A stretch of DNA of 55,625 bases from Nitrospirales bacterium (lineage in GTDB: Bacteria > Nitrospirota > Nitrospiria > Nitrospirales > UBA8639), in assembly GCA_021603905.1 (NCBI GenBank), contig BQIU01000016.1, forward strand, positions 1 through 55,625. Reading direction: 5' to 3'. A model generated the notes under the pieces. That model searched no databases. It was not told where the DNA came from and was given only the letters and a program-made list of their open reading frames with translations. Shown piece after piece: positions 25,030 through 35,418 of this stretch. A program made the translations under genes and the position numbers. How positions within the stretch are numbered: the stretch's first letter is position 1; every line of letters starts with the position of its first letter.

Positions 25030-27693
25030 TTAATCACACATTGAGGAGTTCCGCTCATTCACAGAAGTACTCCTGTCTGCCGAAAGCCATTGAGCAATGA
25101 CTTTTTCTAACGCATCGCGTTTGAGCGGTTTCGACACGTAGTCATCCATTCCAGCCGACAAACACTTTTCTCGATCACCCTGCATAGCATTGGCTGTCAT
25201 GGCAATGATGGGTGTCCATTTCTTAGCAATGGCTCCTTCTGCTTGAACCTCTGTTTCTTCTGTGCGACTGCGTTCCGACCTTGCTTCACGAGCCCGTATT
25301 TCCCGTGTCGCATCATAGCCGTCCATTTCTGGCATTTGACAATCCATTAACACCACATCATAGGACTTTCTTGACAGTGCCTCGACCGCTTCAAGACCAT
25401 TCGCGACCACATCAACCCGATGGCCAATTCGCTCCAACATGAGCACAGCAAGTTGTTGGTTGATCGTATAGTCGTCGGCCACAAGGATGCGAGCACTCTG
25501 CTGGGCCTCTCTCTCTCGTACCGTATATTGGGTGATTAACGCGCTCTCCGAAGTCTCAGTTCCAGTTTGCGTTTGGGTCAACACCATTTCCAAACATGCC
25601 AATATTTGAGACTTTCGTACTGGCTTGGTGAAATATCCTGAAAACCCAGCTTCACGGGCCAGTGCGGCATCACCACGTCGGCCCAACGAGGTCACTAAGA
25701 CTAACTTGGTTTCGGCAATCGTAGGATCACCTTTAATCGTTTGAGCCAACAGCATGCCATTCATATCAGGCATTTCCCTATCCACAATCGCAAGCTCAAA
25801 AGGCTTTCCTTCTTGGGCCGCAGACCGTAACATTTGCAAGGCATCCATTGAAGACTCGGCCTCAACCCCCGTCATACCCCAATCGGTACAATATTGAACC
25901 AGTAACAGTCGGTTAATGGGGTGATCGTCAATGCAGCACACACGAACGCCTTGCAACGATACGCTCGGATAAGTGTCCGGCTCTGTGCGATAGGGTGGTT
26001 TGCTTAACCTGATGGTAAACCAAAACTGACTCCCTTGGCCTGGCGTTGACTTCACGCCCATCTCTCCACCCATTTGTTCGACCAATTTTTTACTGATCAC
26101 CAACCCGAGCCCTGTCCCGCCATATTTCCGAGTGGTCGAACTATCCGCCTGAGAAAACGGTTGAAACAGTCGTTCAATAGCGTCGGGCGCAATCCCAATC
26201 CCAGTATCGGTCACCTCAAAACGAACGACCACGTCTTCTTGAGTTTCTTTGACGTGCAAGGCTTGAACGGTCACATCTCCCTGATTGGTAAATTTAATCG
26301 CATTGCCAATCAGATTGATGAGGATTTGACGTAGTCGGCCGGGATCACCCTGCACGATGTTTGGCACATCGGCAAAAACTAACCCGACAAGCTCTAGTTT
26401 TTTTGTTGCAGCCTTTTCAGCCAGGATTTCTAACGTTTCCTCCAGCGCCACCCGTAAATCAAAATCAATCGTTTCAAATTCAAGTTTTCCTGATTCGATT
26501 TTTGAAAAATCCAGAATATCGTTAATCACCGTCAACAGCATTTCTCCAGAAGATCGAACAATTTCCGCATAATGTTTCTGCTCGGAAGATAACGGCGTTT
26601 CTAACAGAAGTCCGGTCATACCAATGACGCCATTCATCGGTGTTCGAATTTCATGACTCATCGTGGCCAGAAATTCGGACTTCGCCTCCATCGCCGCCAA
26701 GGCTTTATCACGAGCCAGGGCGAGCTGTTCTTCGGCTCGTGCCCGCTCACAGACTTCAGCTTCTAAGATCTTTACGACGGAAGCTAATTTTTCAGTCCGT
26801 TCTGTCACACGGTGTTCAAGATCGTTATTCGCGCGATCTAAGCTTTGAGTGGACAATTGTAACCTCAAAAATAAAAAAGCCACATATCCAATAAACAGAA
26901 TACCAAGAAGATACATGACGATCAGATACCGCTCACGGTCCTGTTCACTGGCCTCCCGATGTGCAACATAATCATGAGTGAGGCGCCGTAACACTCGATC
27001 AGAACCAGAGGTAAGTAAATTCCGTGCCAGGCCATTCACCACGTCCTGATGTCTTAAAATAATATCCACATGCGCGAAAACGTCACGCATTTTTTCCTGG
27101 ACCACTCTCCCATCGACAGCTGTTTGGCTTTGAAATTTCGTTAAGAGAACCATGAGCTGTTCTTTTGTTTTTGAGTGCTCCGGTCGGTTGATATATAACA
27201 ATACATCATTCAATATTTGTTCGATCTGCTGTGTGTAGGCCAACGGTAAGCGCTGTTGTTCCATCTTGATAAGGAGTTCCTCCATTACCAAGGGGAAAAC
27301 AATTAACGAATTACGCAACGTAGAATATTCTGTCGTGAACCTTTGAAGCTGTTCCTGTTTTTGCTCTAGACGATGAGCATAGGACGCTAACTGAGTTGAT
27401 AACTCTGGGACATCTAACGAGATCATAGCCAATGAGCCTTGACTGAGAAGATGATACCCAGTCCATAACTGATGCATATTAGTCTTCAAGGTATCATAGT
27501 GAGCCAATAACCCTGTTTGAATTCGCAGAATATCCTGAGTGAGTGTCTTTTCCCAATGATTGAGCTTTTGAAGAACCAGCATCCGTTGATGATGTTGTTG
27601 TGAGTTCTGCATTTGAACTTGCACATAGAGAAAGGTGAGACTCGCAACCATCCCTAGGAGAAGTAAGATATGTTTTGTGCCAATTCGTTTCAT
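25030..27693 (-). CDS. Hybrid sensor histidine kinase with two receiver domains
   Basis: 887 residues. One N-terminal membrane helix (ILLLLGMVASLTFLYVQVQ) and a second at ~residue 262 (YLIVMYLLGILFIGYVAFLFL) bracket a ~220-residue, all-helical periplasmic sensor (possibly of the DAHL type). A coiled coil leads to the HisKA domain (His in MSHEIRTPMNGVIGM), the HATPase (GIGIAPDAIERLFQPFSQAD; YGGTGLGLVISKKLV), and two receivers (AIVDREMPDMNG; VVLMDCQMPEMDGYD). There is no Hpt domain or DNA-binding output, so a separate phosphotransfer partner is expected. Its start overlaps the stop of the peroxidase gene by 4 bases (ATGA), implying coupled translation. Confidence 0.93.
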   Translation of the reverse strand: MKRIGTKHILLLLGMVASLTFLYVQVQMQNSQQHHQRMLVLQKLNHWEKTLTQDILRIQTGLLAHYDTLKTNMHQLWTGYHLLSQGSLAMISLDVPELSTQLASYAHRLEQKQEQLQRFTTEYSTLRNSLIVFPLVMEELLIKMEQQRLPLAYTQQIEQILNDVLLYINRPEHSKTKEQLMVLLTKFQSQTAVDGRVVQEKMRDVFAHVDIILRHQDVVNGLARNLLTSGSDRVLRRLTHDYVAHREASEQDRERYLIVMYLLGILFIGYVAFLFLRLQLSTQSLDRANNDLEHRVTERTEKLASVVKILEAEVCERARAEEQLALARDKALAAMEAKSEFLATMSHEIRTPMNGVIGMTGLLLETPLSSEQKHYAEIVRSSGEMLLTVINDILDFSKIESGKLEFETIDFDLRVALEETLEILAEKAATKKLELVGLVFADVPNIVQGDPGRLRQILINLIGNAIKFTNQGDVTVQALHVKETQEDVVVRFEVTDTGIGIAPDAIERLFQPFSQADSSTTRKYGGTGLGLVISKKLVEQMGGEMGVKSTPGQGSQFWFTIRLSKPPYRTEPDTYPSVSLQGVRVCCIDDHPINRLLLVQYCTDWGMTGVEAESSMDALQMLRSAAQEGKPFELAIVDREMPDMNGMLLAQTIKGDPTIAETKLVLVTSLGRRGDAALAREAGFSGYFTKPVRKSQILACLEMVLTQTQTGTETSESALITQYTVREREAQQSARILVADDYTINQQLAVLMLERIGHRVDVVANGLEAVEALSRKSYDVVLMDCQMPEMDGYDATREIRAREARSERSRTEETEVQAEGAIAKKWTPIIAMTANAMQGDREKCLSAGMDDYVSKPLKRDALEKVIAQWLSADRSTSVNERNSSMCD

Positions 27694-28724
27694 AAATCGT
27701 GGCCCTGATACTGGCCAGGGAGGGTATACAAAAAGGCGACAATTGCCGCGATTTCCTTTTCAGTAAGATGTCGTCCCAGTTGAACCCTCGCCATCTTCCT
27801 GACCGCATCTGGAAGCGTGGCAGCCGAGCCATCATGAAAGTAGGGAGGTGTGAGGACTGCCACTCGTAGACTTGGAACTTTGACCATGTGGCGATGGTTT
27901 TCGTGATCATCCGTCTTAGCTGGAGAACGGTCAACACGATCATCCCCAGTATCCTTATCAGTGAATAGACCAAACTGTTGAAAGAGATTACCGCCAACGT
28001 TCGCTCCTTGATGACATGCCACACATCCATAATTTTTAAACAGTGCATATCCCCGTTTCTCTAACGACGTGATCGCATCTTGCTCTCCACGTAAATATTG
28101 ATCAAACCGCGAATGAGGCGTCAGGAGCGAATGCTCAAATGTGGCAATCGCATTTTTGATTGTTGCGGCAGTCATACCGTCGGCGTAAATTGTGGAGAAA
28201 TCCTTTGCATATGATTCATCTTGCTGCAATTTGCCAATAATTTCTGGCCACGTGGAACCCATTTCCGCAGGGTGCTGGGTGGGACCGTCTATTTGGTCTT
28301 CTAACGTGTTAGCACGACCGTCCCAAAACTGTCGTATATTCAGACCGCTGTTAAAAACGGTTGGAGTATTAATGCCGCCAATCGCGCCTTTGATTCCAGT
28401 AGAACGGTACGCTTGATCCGTTCCCCCTTTCGTCAAATCATGGCAACTGGAACAGGCAATAGTATTGTCATGAGACAATCGTGGGTCATGAAAGAGACGA
28501 TCGCCAAGTCTGACTTTTTGTTGGTCAAGAGAGATCGTTAACGGAATAGGTTGAATCGGCTCTAGATCATTATTGGAGTCAAGAGACAGAGATACAGCAA
28601 GATAGGACTCAACATCCTGAGACGTAGACTCAGGACCACAGCTACTGAGAACAAGACTCACGCTCAAGAGAAGGTAAGGCCAAAGAAACACGAATCTTTT
28701 CACGTCATCACCACGGCGCATCAT
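27690..28724 (-). CDS. Di-haem cytochrome c peroxidase family lipoprotein
   Basis: 344 residues. The lipoprotein-type signal (LLLSVSLVLSSC) is followed by two haem c-binding sites, CSSCH (in TIACSSCHDLTKGGTD) and CVACH (in YGCVACHQGANVGG). The sequence between (KVRLGDRLFHDPRLSHDNTIACSSCH; FNSGLNIRQFWDGRANTLEDQ) is that of bacterial CCP/MauG-like di-haem peroxidases, periplasmic enzymes that reduce H2O2 or oxidise protein substrates. Its stop codon overlaps the start of the hybrid kinase gene, so the two are probably co-transcribed and linked in function. A start a few codons downstream (GTG, VKRFVFLW) is possible. Confidence 0.93.
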   Translation of the reverse strand: MMRRGDDVKRFVFLWPYLLLSVSLVLSSCGPESTSQDVESYLAVSLSLDSNNDLEPIQPIPLTISLDQQKVRLGDRLFHDPRLSHDNTIACSSCHDLTKGGTDQAYRSTGIKGAIGGINTPTVFNSGLNIRQFWDGRANTLEDQIDGPTQHPAEMGSTWPEIIGKLQQDESYAKDFSTIYADGMTAATIKNAIATFEHSLLTPHSRFDQYLRGEQDAITSLEKRGYALFKNYGCVACHQGANVGGNLFQQFGLFTDKDTGDDRVDRSPAKTDDHENHRHMVKVPSLRVAVLTPPYFHDGSAATLPDAVRKMARVQLGRHLTEKEIAAIVAFLYTLPGQYQGHDL

Positions 28725-29208
28725 TGATTCTCAATATCCAATTCTGGCTTAATCGCTAGCCATTCAAGAGAATGAATAGGTTAAAATCCGACCGTTCCAG
28801 TTTAAATCTGGATAGTCTTCTCTATAGTTATCGGATTGAGAAGCCCGCCAATAAAGACTATTTCATGGCGTGGCGTGAGAAAACGGTGAAACGAGGTGTG
28901 CTAAAAAGAGGAGCAGAGAATGACGATCTACCTAGATTGACAATCAAACAATCTGAAAATATGAATACCAATGTCATGCAACAAGAGACAAGATCCCGTT
29001 TTTCATGCATCGCTTCGTGACAGGCAAACCAGAAACAATAAAAAAACTTTGTCGTTTTGAAAATGAGAACAAGTACTCACGACTCAGACCTAGAATAAAG
29101 TCATGAAATCAAAGCATTTTAACTTCAGGAGGAATGCTGGGTGACGACATCGATGTCGATAGACTGGAATGAGACCAAATCGATAGGGCAAAGAAACTCG
29201 ATAGATAG
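28725..29208. other. Gene-free interval
   Basis: About 480 bases upstream of the peroxidase/kinase operon and downstream of the large PAS kinase, both leftward. It should contain the operon promoter. An 82-codon rightward frame (28772-29020) has no convincing homology. No hairpin or repeat was noticed. Confidence 0.45.
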
Positions 29209-32200
29209 TTACAGTTGAGACTTTGAAGCTGCTTGAATGGTGTGATACAAGTCTGCTACTGCAGCTTCTTTGGGGAGCAAGGCGATGGCACCAGCTTCTA
29301 ACATGGCTCGTTGATTCTCACTATCGGTATTAACTGATAACCCGATAATGATCGTGTCTTGATGATACGCTTTGATTCGAGCCGTTGCCTCAATGCCATT
29401 CAATTTAGGCATATTCACATCCATAATCACCATAGACGGCTTCAGCCGTTTCACCAGCTCTACCGCGTCTTCCCCGTTCCCCGCCTCCCCGACAAGTTCC
29501 AGATCCTCGTGTGTCTCCAATATTTTTCGCAATCCTTCCCGAACCATGACATGATCATCGACTAACAAAATCCGTACCTTTGACATAGAGGATTTCACCA
29601 TTTGCACGGCAGCGTCCGATTGATGATCTATCATAAAATCCTGATTTTTCCTCTGAACAATTCTCTTTTCTTGCAGTTTTGTCGGTGCGTTAAATTCTTT
29701 CTGTAAAGGAAAATAGAGACTGGCAACGGTTCCTTGTCCCGGTTCCGATTGAATTTCGAATGATCCTCCAAGGGTCAGCATCCGTTCATGGATAGAAAAG
29801 AGACCAAAAGTGAGCGTTTGATCAGTGAATTCTTTCGTCAGTTTCTTTTGAGTAGCCGGAAACCCTTTTCCCGTGTCTCGCACCATAATACGAAAACGAT
29901 CCTCGAACCGGTGAAGAGAGAGTGAGGCCTGGTCAGTACCGGCATGTTTTATCACATTGAGAAGAAGTTCTCGTGTCGACTGATACAGCAAAATACTCTG
30001 TTCCTCTTTTAACTCAAGATCTTGAGTATTCTCACATTTCACGTCCACCTTCAATCCTTGATGAATCATTTGACCAGCCAACCATTGCAAAGCCGAAATG
30101 AGTCCGAATTCAAACAGAACTGACGGGCTTAACTGGGCAACTAAGGTTCGTGTGTACGTGAGAGCTTGATCAAGAACATCTTCGGTCTCTTTGACAAAAT
30201 TGAGTCCTTGCGACTCTTCATCCGTGACTTGCCTGATCTGTCCTAACTTCAATCGGCAGACCACTAACAGCTGGCTCAAGTAATCATGAAGTTCAGTCGC
30301 AATTCGCTGACGCTCTCTTTGCTCAGTGACATTCAATTCAATCGCTAACTCTCGCAAACGTTTTTGAGAATGGACCAAGTCCTCAGTCCGGTCATTCACC
30401 TGACGTGCCAGTTCCTGAGTAAAGCGACGACGATCTTCCTCAGCGCGTTGAAGCTCTGTCACATCTTGGACTTCGATGACAATTCCCACGGGAACGTCAT
30501 CGTGAAAAATTTGCCTGGCATTACATCGTACAGGATAGAAATGGCCCAGTTTATGGATGAACACATCCTCATGGCCAATGAGCACGGAGTCCAGGAGAGT
30601 CCCAGTTATCGGACACTCACTCATTGGATATCGGGTCCCATCAGCATGAGTATGGTGGACCATGTCATGTAAATTATTACCGATCAGCTCATGAGGCTTG
30701 AATCCCAGTACCGCTTCAGTAGCTGGATTGGCAAAGGTTACCAGTCCGGTAATATCGATCATCAGGAGACTCGTTGACGCATTATCAGTTATGGTTTTAG
30801 TCAAATTGAATTGCTCTTGAAGTGCGACGTTAGTACGGCGAATCACCTCTCGATCTCGTTTACGTTCAGTGACATTTATGAACTTTATTAAAATGGTCCC
30901 GTCGTATTCTCGACTCATTGGATTAAAAAAGACTTCTAACGCGATTTCCCTTCCATCCTGACATAGCCCATACAGCTCATGACCATGTTCTGCGATTCGA
31001 GCTTGTGGTCTCAACGATATATCATGAAGGTTACGATGAAGTTCACCGTGCAGCCGTTCCGGAACGAGTTGCTCAATGGACGTGGACACCAATTCCTCAT
31101 GGCGGTAGCCTAACCAGTCTGCGATTCTGAAGTTTGCCTTGAGGATTAAGCCGTCTTCGTTGACGACCAAAATGCCATTAGGTGACGATTCAAATATTAA
31201 TCGCTGTTGATCCTCCAGGTTCTTCTGTTTCGAGATATCACGAAAAATCGAACGAGTGGCAATGATTCGCCCTGAATCGTCACGCACGGCCGTGGCACTC
31301 AAGCTGACGTCCAAAGATTTTCCATTACGCGTCCGCAGTTTCAATTCTGACCCGTGGATAAATCCATGTTTGAGGAACCGCTCAAAACTCAGCCGGGCAT
31401 TCTCCAGACAGCCATTGTCGTACAGTTGAAACACTGATTTTCCAATAACGTCTTCTTTCGTAAAACCGATTTTTTCTAATAGGGTTTGATTGCATTCGAC
31501 AACCATCTGGGTTTCGACGTCAATGGAGCAGAACATATCCGGTGCATTTTCATAGAGATCGCGGTACCGAGCTTCACTTTTCTTCAGTGCTTGAGCCAAG
31601 ACTTGAGTCGTACGTAATTCCTGGAGTTCAGCTTGAAGCTTCGGCCCTAATTCAAAGCGTATCGCTTCGTGAACGTTTTGCAGAAGTGGTGCGATCAACA
31701 AACGTTGCTCTTGAAAGAGAAGTTCTAGATCCTCTTCTAAAAACAATGGAGGGAGCGTATGTGTTCCGGAATCATGATCGAACGAAGCCAATTCACTGGC
31801 CGTAGGAATATTCCCTTCGACAGGCGCGTGCACCTGTGTCCAGAAATGAGCAATGCGCACAAAGGCCAGAAATAGCATGAGTCGTTGGAAGACTTGAGGA
31901 GAGAAAAGACGACGCAGTGCGGCACACCATTCAGTGACGTGTTCTGCCTCCATGAATATGACGGCACAGGCAATGCGCAGGTGTCTTCCTATCGAAGAAT
32001 CCCACGATGGAAAATCCTGAAACGGGGCAGGTAAAACTTCGATCTCAGATAGAATTTTGGGAAGTTCGTCACGTTCGGGGAAGGGCTCTGTGAGAAGTGC
32101 CAAGATTTCGTCGGTCGTGATTGGGGAACAGTCGGAATCACCGGCGATGTGTCCGCGTCCGACAAGAAATGCGGCATGTCGGGTCACACAATAACGAACC

Positions 32201-32412
32201 CCACAAAAACGAGAAAGATAAGTAAAGAGCTTTTCCTTGAAGATCGAGGGAAGTGGACTTTCCAGATAGGCAAACTTCGCAAGATCAAATAAACCTCGTG
32301 CAAGAGCTGGGTCTGCGCTGGCCAATTTAAAAAAAGACGGACACACGCCCATATGTTGCCGGATTTCCTCCCAAAGAGTATCCAGCTCAACATGTTGGGA
32401 ATCACGGCTCAC
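29209..32412 (-). CDS. PAS sensor histidine kinase (NarX type) with CMD-like N-terminus and C-terminal receiver
   Basis: 1067 residues from a GTG with a GGAGG ribosome site. Domains in order: a ~230-residue carboxymuconolactone-decarboxylase/AhpD-like region (FKEKLFTYLSRFCGVRYCVTRHAAFLVG) whose catalytic CxxC is not intact (VRYC); three PAS domains (DLYENAPDMFCSIDVETQ; IFESSPNGILVVNEDGLI; TDNASTSLLMIDITG); a HisKA_3 kinase (TEQRERQRIATELHDYLSQLLVVCRLKL) with its HATPase (MVRDTGKGFP); and a NarL-like receiver (MVIMDVNMPKLNGIEATA). No membrane helix and no DNA-binding output are visible, so it is a cytoplasmic sensor that feeds a separate regulator. The gene is isolated. Confidence 0.9.
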   Translation of the reverse strand: MSRDSQHVELDTLWEEIRQHMGVCPSFFKLASADPALARGLFDLAKFAYLESPLPSIFKEKLFTYLSRFCGVRYCVTRHAAFLVGRGHIAGDSDCSPITTDEILALLTEPFPERDELPKILSEIEVLPAPFQDFPSWDSSIGRHLRIACAVIFMEAEHVTEWCAALRRLFSPQVFQRLMLFLAFVRIAHFWTQVHAPVEGNIPTASELASFDHDSGTHTLPPLFLEEDLELLFQEQRLLIAPLLQNVHEAIRFELGPKLQAELQELRTTQVLAQALKKSEARYRDLYENAPDMFCSIDVETQMVVECNQTLLEKIGFTKEDVIGKSVFQLYDNGCLENARLSFERFLKHGFIHGSELKLRTRNGKSLDVSLSATAVRDDSGRIIATRSIFRDISKQKNLEDQQRLIFESSPNGILVVNEDGLILKANFRIADWLGYRHEELVSTSIEQLVPERLHGELHRNLHDISLRPQARIAEHGHELYGLCQDGREIALEVFFNPMSREYDGTILIKFINVTERKRDREVIRRTNVALQEQFNLTKTITDNASTSLLMIDITGLVTFANPATEAVLGFKPHELIGNNLHDMVHHTHADGTRYPMSECPITGTLLDSVLIGHEDVFIHKLGHFYPVRCNARQIFHDDVPVGIVIEVQDVTELQRAEEDRRRFTQELARQVNDRTEDLVHSQKRLRELAIELNVTEQRERQRIATELHDYLSQLLVVCRLKLGQIRQVTDEESQGLNFVKETEDVLDQALTYTRTLVAQLSPSVLFEFGLISALQWLAGQMIHQGLKVDVKCENTQDLELKEEQSILLYQSTRELLLNVIKHAGTDQASLSLHRFEDRFRIMVRDTGKGFPATQKKLTKEFTDQTLTFGLFSIHERMLTLGGSFEIQSEPGQGTVASLYFPLQKEFNAPTKLQEKRIVQRKNQDFMIDHQSDAAVQMVKSSMSKVRILLVDDHVMVREGLRKILETHEDLELVGEAGNGEDAVELVKRLKPSMVIMDVNMPKLNGIEATARIKAYHQDTIIIGLSVNTDSENQRAMLEAGAIALLPKEAAVADLYHTIQAASKSQL

Positions 32413-32690
32413 GATTGCCTCCGAATGTGAAGAAACGTTGGGACCAACAGACCTCGACTCCGAGTAGGCGAAGACGAGTCCAAACAGGGTGACATATTCA
32501 TAACATCAAAATCCACCTTCGCCTCTGATCTGGTATCGTCGTAAAGAACCAATGACATCCACTCACGAATAAGTAGATGAGTGGAATTCATGCACTTACT
32601 TATCCTTCCATCACCTTACTCGTGATGGAAGATACGGCCTAAAACTCAGGAGAAAGTCATGGAACGCTGGAGAATGGCGAAAGATTTAGC

Positions 32691-32978
32691 TCAATCGTGA
32701 GCGAGAGATTTTTCTGTAAATAAATACTCTTTCAACTCTTTACTAAACGTCGAATCCTGTCGTCGAATCCATTCCAATACCATTGCCGCATGCTCCTTTT
32801 CTTCATCGCGGTTATGGGCAAGGATGGCTTTCAACTCTGAGTTTTTACAAGCATTGACTCGTTGGTTATACCAATCCACCGCTTCCAACTCCTCCATCAA
32901 TGATGTAATGGCTCGATGCATGTCCCGCGTTTCATCACTTAATTCTGAAATTGGCTCATGATAGCCTTCATTTGCCAT
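32691..32978 (-). CDS. Encapsulated-ferritin-like protein (EncFtn family)
   Basis: 95 residues from the ATG at 32978, which has AGGGGA 7 bases upstream; the frame extends to 32999 without support. It matches the EncFtn fold of Rhodospirillum rubrum (Rru_A0973) closely: HRAITSLMEELEAVDWYNQRV, then ILAHNRDEEKEHAAMVLEWIRR. The ferroxidase ligands of that family are all present at equivalent positions (E29, E30, E32, W36, E60, H63). In other bacteria the gene sits beside an encapsulin shell gene and carries a C-terminal targeting peptide. Here neither is seen, and the protein ends right after the second helix (EYLFTEKSLAHD). Confidence 0.88.
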   Translation of the reverse strand: MANEGYHEPISELSDETRDMHRAITSLMEELEAVDWYNQRVNACKNSELKAILAHNRDEEKEHAAMVLEWIRRQDSTFSKELKEYLFTEKSLAHD

Positions 32979-33189
32979 AAGCAGTCCCCTTATATACAAA
33001 AATAATTGATAAAGACTGACCGTCTACAATACCTAAACGAACGCAATACTCCAACCATTATACGAAATTTTCGAAGCAAAGAAATCAACTGATGAGTAGC
33101 GTTTTCAGGAAGTTGCATCTGCCGAAAATTAAAACAGCCCATAATTTTGAACACACGACTTACTCCCAATCTTTAGCTTCCTCACCTGA

Positions 33190-34842
33190 TTACGATGTGC
33201 TCTCTAACACGGTTGAAATCAGAGCCTGTGCTTCCTCCTGGATTTGCCTGAGATGCGTCTCGCCGCGAAAACTTTCCGCATAAATTTTATACACATCCTC
33301 CGTGCCCGACGGGCGAGCAGCAAACCACCCGTTCTCCGTCATCACTTTTAACCCCCCAATAGGACTGTTTATTCCCGGCGCTGACGTCAGGATGGCGGTA
33401 ATCTTTTCTCCGGCTAATTCGGATGCCTGAATCTGCTGCGGCGCAAGTTTCTTAAGAATGCCCTTCTGTGCAGGAGTGGCCGGTGCATCAATCCGCTCGT
33501 AGACCGGAACGCCCAGTTCATTGGTGAGATCGAGGTAGAGTTGTCCAGGATCACGCCCGGTCTTAGCCATCATTTCAGCCGCCAACAGGTCCATAATGAT
33601 CCCATCTTTATCAGTCGTCCACACGCTTCCGTCACGACGCAAGAAAGATGCGCCAGCACTTTCTTCCCCCCCAAAACCAATAGACGCATCAATCAGCCCA
33701 TTCACAAACCATTTAAATCCGACCGGCACTTCAACCAGACGCCGTCCTAACTTGGCCGCTACCCGATCAATCATACTGCTACTCACCACCGTCTTCCCAA
33801 CCGCCGCATCCTTTCGCCAGCCTGAGCGTTGAGCAAAAAGATAAGAAATAGCCACAACCAGGTAATGGTTGGGATTCATTAGCCCCGCACTACGCGTGAC
33901 AATTCCATGTCGGTCGTGATCGGTGTCGTTGGCGAAGGCAATATCAAAACGATCCTTCAAGGCAATCAACCCGGCCATGGCATAGGGGGAAGAACAATCC
34001 ATGCGAATCTTCCCATCCCAGTCAAGATTCATAAAACGAAACGTCGGATCGACGTCTTCATGCACAACCGTGACCGGGAATCCATATCGCTCAGCAATCG
34101 GTCCCCAGTAGGCCACCCCTGCTCCGCCAAGCGGATCAACGCCAATAGACAGTTGTGCATGACGAATCACCTCCATGTCGATCACCAAACGTAAATCATT
34201 CACATACGCACCCACATAATCATGTAAGTGCGTGGTTGAGGCCCGCATGGCCTTCTCATACGAGATGCGGGTCACCCCGCGAAGATCGTCCGCGAGAAAC
34301 TTATTGGCCTTCGTTTCAATCCAGGTGGTGACATCGGCATCGGCCGGACCGCCATGTGGCGGGTTATACTTAAACCCTCCGTCTTCAGGGGGATTATGGG
34401 ATGGGGTGATCACAATGCCGTCAGCTAAACCCGTTTTGCGATCACTGTTGTAGGTGAGGATCGCATGGGAGATGACTGGAGTCGGCGTGTACCCGTTTTG
34501 GTGATCGACCATCACCACGACACCATTGGCCGCCAGGACCTCAAGCGTACTGGCCAGGGCAGGCTCTGAGAGCGCGTGCGTATCCATCCCTAAAAAAAGC
34601 GGACCATCTATTTGCTGGTGCTGACGATAGAGGCATATCGCCTGAGTGGTAGCAAGAATATGCGCTTCATTAAACGACAGCCTTAAAGAAGATCCGCGGT
34701 GCCCCGATGTCCCAAATGCCACTCGTTGTTCTGGCACCGAATGATCTGGACGACCCGTATAATATGCGGTAACCAATCGGGGTATGTTGGCAAGCATGGA
34801 AGGCTCGGTTGGTTTTCCTGCGAACGGGCTAAGATTCTTCAT
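33190..34842 (-). CDS. pgm: Phosphoglucomutase (alpha-D-glucose phosphate-specific)
   Basis: 550 residues, the length of E. coli Pgm. It opens with the substrate-loop signature [13 protein letters not shown] and has the active-site phosphoserine loop ([23 protein letters not shown]), the Mg-binding loop ([11 protein letters not shown]) and the sugar-ring and phosphate-binding motifs ([31 protein letters not shown]). It interconverts glucose-1-phosphate and glucose-6-phosphate in the cytoplasm, feeding glycogen and polysaccharide synthesis, consistent with the glycogen-debranching gene further right. GGAG precedes the ATG. The gene is monocistronic. Confidence 0.97.
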   Translation of the reverse strand: MKNLSPFAGKPTEPSMLANIPRLVTAYYTGRPDHSVPEQRVAFGTSGHRGSSLRLSFNEAHILATTQAICLYRQHQQIDGPLFLGMDTHALSEPALASTLEVLAANGVVVMVDHQNGYTPTPVISHAILTYNSDRKTGLADGIVITPSHNPPEDGGFKYNPPHGGPADADVTTWIETKANKFLADDLRGVTRISYEKAMRASTTHLHDYVGAYVNDLRLVIDMEVIRHAQLSIGVDPLGGAGVAYWGPIAERYGFPVTVVHEDVDPTFRFMNLDWDGKIRMDCSSPYAMAGLIALKDRFDIAFANDTDHDRHGIVTRSAGLMNPNHYLVVAISYLFAQRSGWRKDAAVGKTVVSSSMIDRVAAKLGRRLVEVPVGFKWFVNGLIDASIGFGGEESAGASFLRRDGSVWTTDKDGIIMDLLAAEMMAKTGRDPGQLYLDLTNELGVPVYERIDAPATPAQKGILKKLAPQQIQASELAGEKITAILTSAPGINSPIGGLKVMTENGWFAARPSGTEDVYKIYAESFRGETHLRQIQEEAQALISTVLESTS

Positions 34843-35418
34843 AACATCTCCACATTAAGAAAAAGGTGAATGCCACCTGTCCTGACTTCAGAGAGATAAT
34901 GGAAACCATACAGTTATTCACCAAAGTATTCAAAGGCTCCCTCATCGTTCATGGCTCTGCTGGGTTTTTTCTGGGTACTCAGCAACACAAGAGGCATGAT
35001 CACCACAACTCATAGCAGGGTACATTAGGTAATTCTCCAATCAATCCATTTGCAGTCTTAATAAGTGGATGCAGAGCATGGAGTGTTTCGAAAGATAAAG
35101 AAATGAACTTTGCTCCCCTCTCTATGGATGAAAATTTATCTTCTCCCACATCAGAGTCAATGTCGTGACGCTCACTGACAACGTATTGGCAAGAGATATG
35201 CACATTCCATATGATGCGGCCTGGATAATGTTTCAGAAATCTTGGTCACGTCCACAACAATGAGTAGAAATGGGGAAAAGGGGGACAGTCAGAATCATCG
35301 ATCATGTAGAACAATGCCTCAATAGATGACCGGAAACGAATTGAGTCATCAAAACAGCAAGGTCCATATCCTCAAGATAATAATCCACGCATGACTAAAA
35401 CGAATAAGGAAACTCCAA
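34843..35418. other. Gene-free interval between divergent genes
   Basis: About 575 bases between pgm (leftward) and the cytochrome gene (rightward). A 67-codon leftward frame (35000-35203) has no recognisable family. GAAAAGGGGGACAG at about 35275-35288 resembles the ends of the MITE-like element at 42436-42592 and may mark a decayed repeat. Confidence 0.45.

Noticed and set aside
35000..35203. 67-codon leftward frame between pgm and the cytochrome gene
   Set aside because: No homology recognised and no start signal.
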